Shown here: one piece after another, positions 1 to 10,757 of the stretch
Layout of the letters: each line of letters starts with the position of its first letter
Position numbering within the stretch: the first letter of the stretch is position 1
Origin: Ichthyophis bannanicus
Taxonomy: Eukaryota; Chordata; Amphibia; Gymnophiona; Ichthyophiidae
Assembly: GCA_033557465.1 (NCBI GenBank)
Contig: CM066034.1
Span: 984,041,637-984,105,636, forward strand
Length of the DNA stretch: 64,000 nucleotides
Direction: 5' to 3'
Made by a program: the position numbers and the translations under genes
Notes under the pieces: model-generated
The model's database searches: none
What the model saw: the letters and a program-made list of their open reading frames with translations, nothing else
Told to the model about the DNA's origin: nothing

Positions 1-157
1 ACTAGATGTCAGCAAAGGCCAAATAATGAGGAATTCTAGCGAGCATAGGAAAACTTTCAAAAGAAAGATACTGAAACTGTTAAGAACCTTAAAAGCAGTA
101 AATATATTGTTAACGTCCCTTTTCTTAGATTTCTAAAAGTCATCTTTTTTTTTTAAG

Positions 158-235
158 GTGACACTATCCCTTCTTCGCATTCCAAATTCAAAAGTATTTC
201 ATGGCGAAGACTGCTTGTGCTCACAGCACTACTAG
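158..235 (+). other. Candidate internal exon, gene unidentified
   Basis: A 78-bp segment sits between a T-rich tract ending in AAG (positions 144-157) and a consensus donor GTAAGAG at 236. Read with two leading bases, then 25 codons, then one trailing base, it has no stop. The trailing base joins in phase to the candidate exon at 3958, giving an open reading through to TGA at 4065-4067. The peptide is basic then hydrophobic (RRLLVLTALL) and I do not recognise it. In the frame that starts on the first base the exon ends exactly at a TAG. Splice signals alone are weak evidence, so this could be chance or an intron fragment. Confidence 0.25.
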
Positions 236-398
236 GTAAGAGACAAGTTTAATGTTTTCTTTGCTGTTTTAGAGTTGCCTGCAGTCATGGTTTTTTTATA
301 AGCATGAAATTATTTGATTAGCCTCCTCACTCTTCCAAATGCTGCCTCACCTTACTCTCCCTATGGGTCTCTTGTACTAAAGAGCAAAGTGATTTTGC

Positions 399-605
399 AG
401 TGGAGGTATAGCCTAATGGTTAGAGCTTGTGAACCAAGAGATCAGGGTTCAATTCCCACCACCACTCCTTGTCTCCTTGGGCAAGTCACTTAGCCTCTGA
501 AAAATCCAAATTCTTAATGTCCCTGTTGATGTTAGTTGCCAAGTTTAAGTTATAATGTAAACCACTTTGACTGAAATGGTAAAGCAGTATAAAAATCCTG
601 TTAAA
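399..605 (+). repeat. tRNA-derived SINE with LINE-like 3' tail
   Basis: Positions 404-425 resemble a Pol III A box (tagcctaatggttagagc) and 441-457 a B box (agggttcaattccc), spaced as in a tRNA head. The body contains the string cttgggcaagtcactta near 477, the core shared by MIR/CORE-SINEs. The end, near 558-605, resembles an L2 3' terminus (gtaaaccactttgac followed by a tataaaa-like stretch). It therefore looks like a SINE mobilised by an L2-type LINE. It is a dispersed repeat, not a functional tRNA, because the acceptor stem does not close. Confidence 0.75.
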
Positions 606-1886
606 AATGTGTTTTCTCATGAAAACAAAACACCTAACAGTGTTTTTACAACCTTTTGGGCATTTTGCACAAGTTTTCACATGCAGCGCGCATTTGCAAA
701 TTCACTTTGCAAAAAGAGGTTTCATGGTCACATAAATGTTTGTTTAAATTTTCCATTAATGAGCTGCAGCACTGCAAAATCATGCAAAGCTGTTCATTAA
801 TGCCAAAATATGCAAAAAACAAGAATGTGAAAAAGGCTTTGCAGGTCTGTTTTGGGGGGGGGGGGGGTGTAATTTATTTCTAAGCTAAAAAAAAAAAAAA
901 AGCTCTTCACATAACAGACAGAATGAAGACTTAAAGGAGTTAGGGGCCTCCTAGCTTTTGTGGTTAGGGAATTTTGGTCCCCTCTCTCTCCTTAAAAGTA
1001 GCTCCCAACTTAAGGACCTTTGAGAGTCGGCTCACCCCAGTCATCCCTCCCTCCCTCCCTTCCTTCCTTTCGTCCCTTGAATACCAACTTGCCCCAAAGG
1101 ATCCAGGGAGTGATGGGGACAGCAGCAATCCCCACTGTCCCAGTGGCTGCCACTTCAAAAATGGTTTCACTTGATCCCTAGTGGTAGTCTTGAGGTACTA
1201 CTACTACTATTAGGGGTAAGACTTAAATAAAGGCTTGTCTTATTTGGAAGTCTGACCCGTAATGGTAGACTATCAAGACTACCTCTAGTGGTTGAGTGGC
1301 ACCATTTGTGAAGAGGTAGATGCTGGGGCAGAAGCCAATGAGGGGAGGGATCGACCTACCCCAAACCTTAGAATTATTTTATGCCCCGTGTTGGGCAGGG
1401 GAAGGGACAGCAGAAACCCTTGGGCTGACCCTGGGAATCCTGAGCTAGAGCCATTGACATAAAGGGAAATGCACAAGCCTATAGAAATTAGAGGCTCTCA
1501 GGGTAAGGGGCTTCAGGAGGCTTCCCTATTAGTGCCCTTAAATCTGCCTACCACTGCCAAGCACACACAGGCTCTCCTGTTTAGATATTTCATATGTGTT
1601 GCCACAGGCAGCTACATAAGAGAATTTCATATGAAATTTAGCCAAGAGCTCATTCGCTGCTGATAGTTAAATTTTGCAAAAAATGTATGCTAACCCATGA
1701 ACATTTCCATGAGCTAGTATAGAAGACCCTATATACTGTATAGTAATGGAGCTACCATTAGTAGAGCACACTGAGGCAAGTAGTACAAAGGAACCATCAG
1801 GGCATCCGTCAGTGGGCGGCATAGCATCATGACCCCTCCATGATTTTTGCACAAAGCGGCGGCTTTGTGCCGCCACTTAGGTGCTG
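606..1886. other. Unassigned stretch with homopolymers and a short inverted repeat
   Basis: No gene is supported here. A G14 run lies at 854-867 followed by an A-rich run, and a ctccc-rich tract at 1046-1070. An imperfect ~18-bp inverted repeat pairs the area around 1177-1194 (tagtggtagtcttga) with 1274-1292, suggesting a small decayed foldback element. The string cattgacataaaggga near 1454 recurs at the right arm of the foldback element at 2295, so the two are probably related. The short ORFs here show no family signature. Confidence 0.3.
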
Positions 1887-2353
1887 ATTTATGTCAACCT
1901 ACTCTTTGTCAGTCATTATAGTGCAGCTCCCTTTGTCAATGCCACCCAGCAGGGTTACTAGCTCATGATTCCCAGGACCGGCCCAAGCATTTCTGCCATC
2001 CTAGGCAGGCCTCCCTGCTGTGCTGCCCCTCCTTCCACCCATCATCACACCGGTACCCTTCTATGATTTTTGAAAGTGGTGGTTTTGAAGCGCCGCTTCA
2101 GCACCCACAGCAGGCCATGGGTGTTGGTACCTGCAGCAGACCTTAAAGCACTCGCGTATGTTTGTGCCCTCCTGGCCTGCCGCTCCTGCCCCCCTCCGAC
2201 AGGAAGTTGCATCAGGGGTGGAAAGGAGTGGTACGCAAACATACGTGAGTGCTTTAAGGTCTGCCACAGGTACCAGAGCACATGGGTTGCCAGTGCATTG
2301 ACATAAAGGGAGCTGCACTATAATGACTGATGAAGAGTAGGATTGATATAAAT
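1887..2353. mobile_element. Foldback MITE, long imperfect terminal inverted repeats
   Basis: The left arm 1887-1942 is the reverse complement of the right arm 2295-2353, apart from a few mismatches and a 3-bp gap. A second, inner inverted repeat pairs 2126-2164 with 2236-2274, with 36 of 39 positions matching. The element could fold over most of its length. No transposase is present, so it would depend on a partner. I could not find a convincing target-site duplication, so the superfamily is undecided. Confidence 0.6.
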
Positions 2354-3957
2354 AAGCAGAGCAGTAACCTCTTCCTTAATCAGTAAAATCTTTGACTATC
2401 TTAGATAATTACCGAGTTGGTTTAGTTGAAAGAAGACTAGAGGTCCATGAATTCCAACTTTCTTTTGAGTGCCCAACAGCTACATTTATTAATTCTGAAG
2501 AAGGAGACAACTAATTTAGTTTAATAAGGACAAGTTAGAGCAATACTGGCTCTGGAGAAAGCTGGAATCTTGGTGGACCACAATAAAGGTGTCATAATGC
2601 AGGAGCTTTCAGGTCCATCTTGTGTCATAATCCAAACTCATGTACTAGATCTGTTTTGCTTCTCCAAGAAAAGATAACCTGCCTTCAGAACGCTGGCTAT
2701 AAACAAAATTCTAGAACTAAACCTGCCTTATAAAGATAAGAATATATATTGTATATTCTTTGAGAAATACATATTATTATAAACTAGTGGCTGTGACGTA
2801 TATGAGATGTACTTGAAGGGAAACACTGATGTTAACACCCCCCCCCCCCCTCTGTTCTGTTAAAACCAGTCCACACACAGGCTTAAGATCCTCAAGTTGT
2901 TTTTTGTACTTTCTAAATTAAAACATAGGATCACATGCTTCAAACAAATCTACAGCCTTTACAACTTTCAGAAGGGGGTGCCAAGTTATTAGCCTGGAGA
3001 AGCGCCTCATAGACTAACCAATTTGTTGAGACATGAGCTTTTTGAGGGCAAGACAGGAGTCCACTGTCTTAATACTCTCCATCCAAAACTTTAGGCAAGA
3101 AATCTTTCGTCCAATCTACGTCTTACCATGGATATGGCATTTCTTATGTTCTTAAAAAATCTAGTCATTCCCAGTCCCAAAGCTGGAAAGCTCTGTGAAT
3201 TCACAGAAATCGTCTACCTGAACTAAGCACTTAAATAATTCACTCTCCTATAACAAGCTTCTGTAGCTCTTCACTCTCTCATTGTTATAGATGCGCATTA
3301 GTTATCCTTAAAACGTCTGTACGCATAAAATTGATTTAGGGACATGTTTACTAAAGGTTAGCGTGCTTTAACTTTCTTTAATGTGCATTATCCTAGGGTA
3401 AGCATGTCCCTTAATGAGCAGTAGTTTATGGCAACACAAGTAAAGCCATTTTCTAGTCGTTTAGAAGGTTCTAACACAAATGTGTGAAATTAAAAAAAAT
3501 CCAAAAATTGGGGAAAAGGGTGAAAATACAAAAAAGGAAGAGAAAATGGTTTCCTCTGCACATACCTTTTCAGTGGTACCCAGGGAATCTCCTGGAAACA
3601 CTCACTCCTATCTCAAGTAGAGGCAACCCAGTACCCCTCTACAGATTCTTAAACTCCCTGAGGGGTGCATACTAAAAACAGATCTATAAGTAGCAATGCA
3701 TGGAATCAGGGCAATAACATCTCTAATTTAGAGCAGGAATGTTGCAAGAATTTGCAGTAAGAAACCACAGGAATGTTACTATAGCAATCAATGATATGTG
3801 GCATAATGATGGCTTTTGCAATTTATTATCAGACAAAAAATAACTACATTTTAAAGTATTTGATTTCAATCACCATTCTGTTTCATAAGTCATTTGCTAT
3901 GGTTGAGGTTTCTAATGTATATACTGTATAGATATATTTTTTCACTTTCTTTTGTAG
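2354..3957. other. Unassigned; contains small foldback near 3339-3414
   Basis: This is mostly AT-rich sequence without a supported gene. There is a C13 run at 2838-2850. Near 3339-3414 the left end gggacatgttta and the right end taagcatgtccc are near-perfect reverse complements, with tttactaaag-type sequence between them that also marks another MITE in this window (6569 and 10734). That block is probably a 76-bp remnant of a similar MITE. If the flanking exon calls are right, this stretch is intron. Confidence 0.3.
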
Positions 3958-4295
3958 AGAACAATTCATGGAAACATTTTGACTTGAAGAACCGTGTATG
4001 CTGTAGTGGTACCGAGAAGACATTTCAAAGTTCACAGATATATCCTCTTCTGGGTTATGGTTTATGAATGCGTTGGAGTATCAGCATGGCAAAGAAAAAT
4101 GTGGGGACCCTCTGATTGGAAAGATGCTACAAAACCTGCTGCCCTTTACTACAGGAAATATTTTAACATCAGTCATCTCCTCTTCAAAACAACATCGACC
4201 CTAAGATCGACCTGGTCAAATGCACCAGTTTATGAAAAGATCTCCTCTTTTTATGTTTGTGGATGGGGAGAAAGCTTAATAAAACTGTCCCTTAG
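3958..4295 (+). other. Candidate terminal exon with poly(A) signal, gene unidentified
   Basis: Positions 3935-3957 form a strong acceptor: a pyrimidine-rich tract (ttttttcactttcttttgtag) ending in TAG. In phase with the candidate exon at 158-235, the reading runs for 36 codons to TGA at 4065-4067. AATAAA lies at 4278-4283, as expected for a terminal exon. The peptide contains the pair CC near its middle but no family I recognise. The plus-strand frame beginning at 3994 overlaps this and is less likely. Confidence is low because the sites were found by eye and there is no conservation evidence. Confidence 0.25.
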
Positions 4296-4789
4296 ACTCT
4301 AGTGCTACGGTGTATCAACTGTTATGGGAAGGGTGGACAAGAAACCTACAGAGAGGACTTACAAAAAGGCTACCAGATACTTCAGGACTGACGAGCTCCC
4401 TCTTGCAGAAGCCCTTAAGCATAACAACACTGTCCAACTCAATAACGTTCTCCTTCCACAAATTTCTACCAAGTGATTTCCAGTTGTGTTAGCTGCGATC
4501 TTTTTTCTGTTTTCCAACTACTATAAAAGGAAAGTCATTCCTGGATAGAGGTTGATATTCAAACACACTAATGTGTTTGGTGCTGGTGTCAAACGTAGAA
4601 GTGCATTTTTTATAAATCGGGTCCACTATATGTATAATTCTGGACAAGTGATTTATTATATGCCCAGAAATATATGTCCAAAAAGGAATGGGATTTGGAA
4701 TGCTCCGAGAGTGGAGCCGTCTGCACATATAATGTAGATGTGTATGCAGCAATAATCAGTTGCTCTTGGGCTAAAAAGCCGCAATCTCA

Positions 4790-5240
4790 ATATTCATTGC
4801 TATCTGGTTAGGGCCGCTGAATATCCCCACAGACCTCATAAAAAATCCTGGGTGGTCTGTGGGCAGATCAGAGGTGGTGCTGATTGCTGCCCAGTTAGTG
4901 GCTGAATATCGCTGCCAACCAGAGGGCAATGTGCTGGCCGGTCAACCTTGATATTCAGTGCCGGACACCGGATAGGTTCTAGCACAGAATATCCAGTTCT
5001 ATTTAAAGTGGCGGTGGCTAGGTTCTTTAAAGCACCGAGCCACTGCTTCTGAATATTAGCCGCAGCTATACCAGATGAAAAGCAGATAGAAGTTGGAGCG
5101 CCTCCTCTGGTTGTTCCGCAGATGCCTGTAGCTTCAGTGGTACTTCCTAAACGTGCAGAACATGTAAGCATAATTTGAAGTGTGCATGTTAAATGTTTCA
5201 AATTACATGCGGCCTGTCCCGCCGAAGATCGGTCTCATAA
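4790..5240. repeat. Hairpin-rich MITE family copy (ctgaatatc / gatattcag type)
   Basis: Phrases such as ttgatattcagtgccgg and tggctgaatatcgctgcc recur here and at 21700, 23090, 55890 and 63845. The copy contains local stems, for example cccacagacc near 4828 pairing with ggtctgtgggc near 4853, and ggtggctaggt near 5012 with a complementary stretch near 5033. It is non-coding. The minus-strand ORF over it (4836-5201) is a by-product of the GC-rich repeat. Exact ends are not resolved. Confidence 0.5.
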
Positions 5241-5270
5241 TACATAGCAAGTACCATGGACGTATGCAAT

Positions 5271-5371
5271 CTCTAAAGGAAAAAAGAGGACTATTGTAGT
5301 AGTTGATATGGAAGGACAGACTAGATAGGCAATGTGGTCTTTTTCTGCCATCATGTTCTATGTTTCTATGT
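5271..5371 (+). mobile_element. CR1 LINE 3' end, truncated to ~100 bp
   Basis: The segment matches, base for base over most of its length, the 3' ends at 18345-18466 and 52440-52550: aaaaaagaggacta, then gttgatatggaagg and cagactagatagg, ending in a ctatgtttctatg octamer run. CR1-clade LINEs are typically 5'-truncated and end in a short octamer microsatellite rather than poly(A). Confidence 0.75.
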
Positions 5372-6568
5372 ATGGGAGTATGTGTATATTTATTTTATAT
5401 AGGGAAAGAATCTCACAGATCCTTGTTGAAAGAGTTACAAAAGTACTTCAGGATCACCGCATCAATGCTAACTAGGGATTACCTGTTACAAAAGGGATTT
5501 GCAAGTAAATTTCACAATCTGCTGCAAAATCCATGGTTCATGAGATTAGTTTGTAAATATATTTTTCTGTTGTAAATGTAAGCTGCCTGTGGCACCTCTA
5601 TGAGGCCCTGGGGTGGATTTCTGATGATTTGAGTATTTCTGTTGATTCTAATAGGATCTTGCTGAGGGTGGGGCACAATTCTGACAAACTATTTTCCTGC
5701 AGACCTCAGGAGTTTCACGGATTTTTGCTGAGCTCCACTCAGACTGAAATCTGAACCAAGCTTGCTAGCAAACCCTAAATTTTATTCAACATTAGCTCCC
5801 TATCTGCTTCTGCACTGAGATCAAACTGGCACCCCCTCCTACGAGGGCATTCACCCTGCAGCGCCTGCTTTCTCCCCTCTTTTCTCCCTTCACCCCCCCA
5901 CCCCCCACCCATCTGCTTCCCCGATTCCAGGCTCCACTCGTTCTGCCTCGCGGCAGCTGAAACAGCCTTTCTGATTCCCTCTTACCATTTCTACATTGAT
6001 AGTTAAGTGGTAACTAGGAATTAGGGATGCGCACGGGGAAAATAAATTGTTTACTTTTGGATTTTTTATCATTTTTTCCTGATTTCTGGACTTTTTCCTT
6101 TTTTTTTTCTCATGCATTCGTGTTAATAAAAACTAACAGATACAAAAACCTACGGGTTTGCAGGTTAACATCATGGTTCCTGCTAAACTACGTGGGAGTC
6201 TTCCGCTGGCACTGCTGCCGGTGGGGAGTGGTGCTGGGATACTGCATTTCCAATCATGAGGAACAGGCGGATCTGAGCCCTGCCTTCTCCTTGTCATTGG
6301 GGTGGGGTGGGGTGCTGCTGAGGTGGGGAACTCTTGTGTAACTTGGCGGGAATGTTGGTTAACATGTATGAAATCAATTTTGCATGCACTGCATTTTTTA
6401 AAGCATGCTAACAAAATGAATGCACATAAACAAATGCACGTTCCTCCTAGAACTATCTGCCTTGTCTGTGTGTCTCAGATGGGCCGCAGAGCACAGACTG
6501 TCTCATCTTCCGTGTATCTCTACAGTACTGCATATGCTGAGCAGAGCAATCAAACTTTTAATGGTCAT
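5372..6568. other. Unassigned, no supported gene
   Basis: A C-rich patch lies near 5890-5910. The 104-aa and 93-aa frames around 6027-6414 are on opposite strands of the same sequence and have no recognisable domain. I see no repeat family here that I can name. Confidence 0.3.
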
Positions 6569-6969
6569 CAAGGAGGCCTTTTACTAAAATGCGCTATGGT
6601 TTGTACATAAGGCCTGAATTTATTTATTTTTTATTTATTTATTTAACGGTCTTTTCTATACCGCCCCTTCCAGAGATCAGGGGCGGTTTACATTGAACAT
6701 TAAACAGAACAATTGTATACTTCTGTATACATTTACAAGGAACATTATGCTTTACTATGTACAGGTGTACTTACAGGGAACATATTTTGAACATATTTTG
6801 AACAACATTTTGAACATATTTTGAACATTAACTATAACAGAGCTTTTCAAACTATTTACAAGTTATATACATGGAGCGCATCTTAGTTAGTTACAGTTAC
6901 AGTGGTGAAATAGTCAACTGTTTGAGTGGTTCATTAGCGTGTTGTGTGGGGTTAGTGAATTTTCCTGTG

Positions 6970-9810
6970 TTAGTCATTTGTTCTGTCTTGGGTACAGTGT
7001 ATGTGTTTCTGTGATTGTATTGGTGAAGTTCTTTGTTGGTAGGGGATTTCAAAGTGTTTTGTAAAGAGGTAGGTTTTTAATTCTTTTTTGAATTGGTGAA
7101 GGTCTTTTATCATGCGGAGTGTTAATGGTATTTCATTCCAGAGGGTGGGGGCAGCGAAGGAGAATGCCCTGTCACTTGTTGTCGCTTTAGTTTTTCTAAA
7201 ATTTGTTTTTATGTTGAGGGAATGGGTTGCGTTCTGTCTGCATGATCTAGTATCTGATGGGGGGTGTATTAGGGTGGATAGTTGTGATGGGGAGATGTTG
7301 TTGATGATTTTGAATGTAGTTAGGAGGATTTTATATTTTATTCGGCTGTTTATAGGGAGCCAGTGTAAGTCTAGGAGAATTGGGGTCACATGGTCTGTTA
7401 GATTAGCTTTAGTGACCATCTTGGCGCATATGTTTTGGGCTCTTTGGAGATGGTATATGCTTTTTAATGGAAGTCCATTTAGGAGACTATTACAATAGTC
7501 GAAGTGGGGGGTTATGAGTGTATTGACTACAGATCTAAAGTCATCGGTGTTGAGTAGGGGTCTCAGATGTTGTATTGTCTTGAGTTTATAAAATATGGTT
7601 TTTACTGTGTGTTTTATGTGTGGAATCATGGAGAGTGAGTGGTCTAAGATTATTCCAAGGTATTTTACCTCCTTTTTAACAGGTATAGGTGTATTATTTA
7701 TTGTGATTGTATTGGGGTATATGTGTTCAGTGTCTGATTTCCTCGTTATGAACATTGCCTCTGTTTTTTTGAGGTTAATGCTTAGGTGGTTGTCTTCAAG
7801 CCATTTAGTAGTCTCGTTCATACATTGGAGTAGGCTATCATATTTGGGATTGTTAGGGTTTATGGGGGTGGCAAGCATGATATCATCTGCGTATATGAAA
7901 TGGTTAATTTTGTGCTTCTTAAATATGTTTGTAATGGGCTGGAGGTATAAATTGAAGAGGAGGGCTGAGAGGGCTGATCCTTGGGGGATGCCTTGACCTT
8001 GTGGGAAAGTTTCGGATGTGTCGTTACCTAATTGTATCCGTATTAACCTGTTTGAGATGTATGATTTGAACCATTCAAGGACTGTCCCTCCTATTTTTAG
8101 GTATTCTAGTCTGTTAATGAGGGTATTATGATTGATGCTATCGAATGCAGCAGACAGATCTATGAAGAGGAGAAGGAAGCCTTTGTTGTTGTCATTGGTG
8201 CCTCTGATGAGTAGATCTGTTAGGGCAATTAGGAGAGTTTCAACTCCGTGGAAGGGTCGGAAGCCAAATTGATGCTCATCAAGGAGTTTTTGTTCATCAA
8301 TGTAGTCTTGTAATTGGAGTTGTATGGTCTTTTCTATTATTTTGGCAATTAGTGGTATGCTAGCTATTGGCCTGTAGGAGTTGGGGTCTTTTGGGTCTAG
8401 TTTATTGTTTTTTATTATGGGACGGATCGAGGAGAGCTTTAGGGCATTGGGCATGGTTCCTTGAGAGAGTGATTGGTTTACTATATGTTGGATATTTTCT
8501 GCAAGAAATTCCTTAGTATGTTTGATCCATGATACAGGGCAAGGGTCAAGCGGTGAGGTTGTGGTGTTAATCATTGTTATAATATTAAGGATGTGCTTTC
8601 TTTCAATCTTGTGAAAGGTTGTCCATTCATAATTACTGACATGTTTAGATATTGTGGTGGTTGGAGAGTAAGGTTTTACCTTTAGTTTCTCAGCAAAATG
8701 TAATGCTAAGGTTTGTACACTGATTGAGTCTTGGTTCAGTTCGGGGTTTTGTGTTTTTGTTAGTGTATTCACAATTGAGAAAAGTTCTCTTGGCCGATTG
8801 ATAGCATGATTTATTAGTTTGGAGTAGTATTCCCTTTTTGACTTATTGATTGCTTCCTTGTATCTATTAAGTATGTTTATATATTTAGTTTTGTTATCGT
8901 GTGATTTTGTTTTTCTCCAAATTTTTTCTTGTTTCCGTAGTTGCTTTTTTAGCATGGCAATTTCTTTAGTGAACCATTTTTGTGATTCCTTCTTTATCTT
9001 CTGCATTGTTTGAGTGGGGGTTGCTGCTTTTTGGATAGTTTGGTTCCAGTTCTCTATTGTTTGTTCTATGTCATTTAGACTTGTGGTGAGTTTAGGTAGT
9101 ATGTTGTCAAGGAATGTGTCATTATCAAAGTGGGGAAAGCGTGAGATATGTGATATTGTGTTTGTGGACTGTGATGTTGTTTGTGCTAATAGGTGGAATG
9201 TTATCAAATGGTGGTCAGACCATGGTACTTCCCTAGCTATCGGGGAAGAATGGAGTTTATGTAGGTTAAAGGGGGTAGGGAGGAAAACAAGATCAAGTGA
9301 GTTCCCTTTATTATGTGTGGGGGTATGGACTATCTGGTTAAATCCTATGTGGGACATTGAGTCAATGAAGTTGTCTTTTTGGGATTGGTTCAGAGATGGG
9401 AGGTTAAGGTCACCTAAGATTATGAGGGGTTTTCTCTGAGATGTTGTGCATGCGAGTTCAAGGATGGGGGAGAGATTTTTGTGATCAGCTGATGGGGGTC
9501 TATAGATTAAGGAGAATGCTAGTGTTCTGTTTTCAATGTTTATTATGTCCATTCCTTCGACATTGTTTGAGTTCGTTAGGGTGTATTGTAGGTTTTTTTT
9601 AGTGAGGATGAGTGCACCACCTCCTCTTTTTGTGTCACGGTGGCAGTTGAATACATCATATTGTGATGTGTGAAGTTGGTTTAATAATATTGTGTCTGTA
9701 GGTGTTAGCCATGTTTCAGTGATGAAAATGATGTCAGGTTGTTCGTCTCTTATTATGTCATTTACTATTGGTATTTTGTTCCGAATAGAGCGAATGTTTA
9801 TTAAGATCAA
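6970..9810 (-). CDS. L2 LINE polyprotein: endonuclease plus reverse transcriptase
   Basis: A 946-codon open frame. Residues ~1-205 are an exonuclease-endonuclease-phosphatase domain: NIRSIRNK at the start, ETWL near 32, GDLN near 133, SDHH near 198. Residues ~450-730 are a non-LTR reverse transcriptase: motif A DLSAAFD near 551, GIPQGSALS near 607, and catalytic YADD near 640. The C-terminus has the L2-type ending APTLWNEIP and LKTYLF. The protein would nick target DNA and prime cDNA synthesis from the LINE RNA in the nucleus. The codon at 9810 is TTG, so the biological start is upstream: the frame stays open to 10005 and, beyond one TAA at 10006-10008, runs on to an ATG at 10191. Key catalytic residues are all present, so the copy is young. 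Confidence 0.85.
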   Translation of the reverse strand: MILINIRSIRNKIPIVNDIIRDEQPDIIFITETWLTPTDTILLNQLHTSQYDVFNCHRDTKRGGGALILTKKNLQYTLTNSNNVEGMDIINIENRTLAFSLIYRPPSADHKNLSPILELACTTSQRKPLIILGDLNLPSLNQSQKDNFIDSMSHIGFNQIVHTPTHNKGNSLDLVFLPTPFNLHKLHSSPIAREVPWSDHHLITFHLLAQTTSQSTNTISHISRFPHFDNDTFLDNILPKLTTSLNDIEQTIENWNQTIQKAATPTQTMQKIKKESQKWFTKEIAMLKKQLRKQEKIWRKTKSHDNKTKYINILNRYKEAINKSKREYYSKLINHAINRPRELFSIVNTLTKTQNPELNQDSISVQTLALHFAEKLKVKPYSPTTTISKHVSNYEWTTFHKIERKHILNIITMINTTTSPLDPCPVSWIKHTKEFLAENIQHIVNQSLSQGTMPNALKLSSIRPIIKNNKLDPKDPNSYRPIASIPLIAKIIEKTIQLQLQDYIDEQKLLDEHQFGFRPFHGVETLLIALTDLLIRGTNDNNKGFLLLFIDLSAAFDSINHNTLINRLEYLKIGGTVLEWFKSYISNRLIRIQLGNDTSETFPQGQGIPQGSALSALLFNLYLQPITNIFKKHKINHFIYADDIMLATPINPNNPKYDSLLQCMNETTKWLEDNHLSINLKKTEAMFITRKSDTEHIYPNTITINNTPIPVKKEVKYLGIILDHSLSMIPHIKHTVKTIFYKLKTIQHLRPLLNTDDFRSVVNTLITPHFDYCNSLLNGLPLKSIYHLQRAQNICAKMVTKANLTDHVTPILLDLHWLPINSRIKYKILLTTFKIINNISPSQLSTLIHPPSDTRSCRQNATHSLNIKTNFRKTKATTSDRAFSFAAPTLWNEIPLTLRMIKDLHQFKKELKTYLFTKHFEIPYQQRTSPIQSQKHIHCTQDRTND

Positions 9811-10008
9811 TTTTAGTTTGGTGTCCGTGCAAGTAGAGGATATTTTGTAGTCATGGTTTTTACAGTTTATTTGGATTACTCTAGGAGGATGTCTGTGGGA
9901 ACTATTTGGTGGCGGGTTGTATGAGTGATGGTGTAGCGGAGAGCGTGTTAGATTGCGGTTGGGGTTGTGGATGATGGGGATGCTATTACAAGGGGGTTGT
10001 TGAATTTA

Positions 10009-10191
10009 TATGTGTATATTAGTTGCAGAAGGAGGGCTATTAGAAGGAGAGTGGTTGGTAGTGACTTTATTTTTAGGTAGGCCATTATGTTTTGTATTTT
10101 GTTTTGTAAGAGATAAGTGTTTCTGGCGGGCTATGCAAGAGGGCTTGAGTGTGGTTGTGTTGAGTTGTACGTGATTAAGATAGAACAGCAA
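10009..10191 (-). pseudogene. N-terminal extension of the L2 frame, cut by one TAA
   Basis: A 61-codon frame from ATG at 10191 ends at TAA 10006-10008 and lies in the same frame as the 946-codon LINE ORF. The bridging codons 10005-9811 are open and rich in Pro, His and Asn. The simplest reading is one original ORF with a single nonsense change. Alternatively it is a short separate upstream ORF, or 5' UTR. No domain is visible in this segment. Confidence 0.5.
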
Positions 10192-10757
10192 AGTATCAGT
10201 TAGAAGAGTTAGAACAGTAAGTTACTTTTGGCTGGCTGTTTGTCACAATTGTATAAGATTGTTACAATGTATCAGCTATTTGTAACAGCAGTGCAATGAT
10301 TTGTAAGTGTAGCTTTATGAGAGTATTGCTGACTACAATAATGCCATGGGTAGTAACTATTACAGGCTAGTTACTAACATCCTTATAACAGTACTAGTTA
10401 TGAATAACATGAACATTTACATATACTAAGTGCAAAGCCTCTGTGTTAACTGTGGGAGGCATGGGCAGCTATTGCGTGGTGCTGTACCCCAACGTGGGCA
10501 CTATTATCACCAGTGGACCTATTGAAATGGAGGTTGTTGCACCTGCACTAATTGCAACCTTGACAGTCAGTGGACAGTGTTTACCCCCCCCCCCCCCTCG
10601 GCTGACTGCAATGCACTCACTTTGCCCACTCTCTGCCCCTAACCCACCCCTTCACCCCTCCTACGGGCGAGTCACAGTGTCTGCTCCTGTGCTAACAGTC
10701 ACTGCACACTTAAACCCATGCCAACTGCATAGTCCACTTTAGATAAAGGCCCCCTAA

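Larger units (their letters stand above)
6619..10430 (-). mobile_element. Near full-length L2-clade LINE
   Basis: Read on the minus strand, the 3' end has a GC hairpin (ccgcccctgatct paired with aggggcgg, 6662-6690) followed by a TTTA-type tail at 6619-6655. This is the usual structure of L2-type 3' ends that guide target-primed reverse transcription. The element carries one long frame (6970-10005). The sequence upstream to about 10430 is AT-rich and probably 5' UTR; the exact 5' end is not fixed. Other, shorter L2 copies in the window lie at 14095, 23500, 48650 and 62540. Confidence 0.8.
6569..10757. mobile_element. Older MITE interrupted by the L2 insertion (inferred)
   Basis: The left end near 6569 (aggaggccttttactaaa) and the right end near 10736-10757 are close reverse complements (agggggcctttatctaaag when inverted). 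The intervening 6619-10430 is a LINE, so an ancestral MITE of about 380 bp may have been split by it. The right half (10440-10735) contains GC-rich sequence and a C14 run at 10584-10597. The match is short and the target-site duplication was not identified, hence moderate confidence. Confidence 0.45.

Noticed and set aside
399..475. A functional tRNA gene on the plus strand
   Set aside because: A and B boxes are present, but the acceptor stem does not pair and the sequence continues into a CORE-like body and LINE tail: it is a SINE.
7112..9439. Plus-strand proteins of 128-141 aa
   Set aside because: Antisense shadows of the 946-codon L2 frame, which has full domain support.
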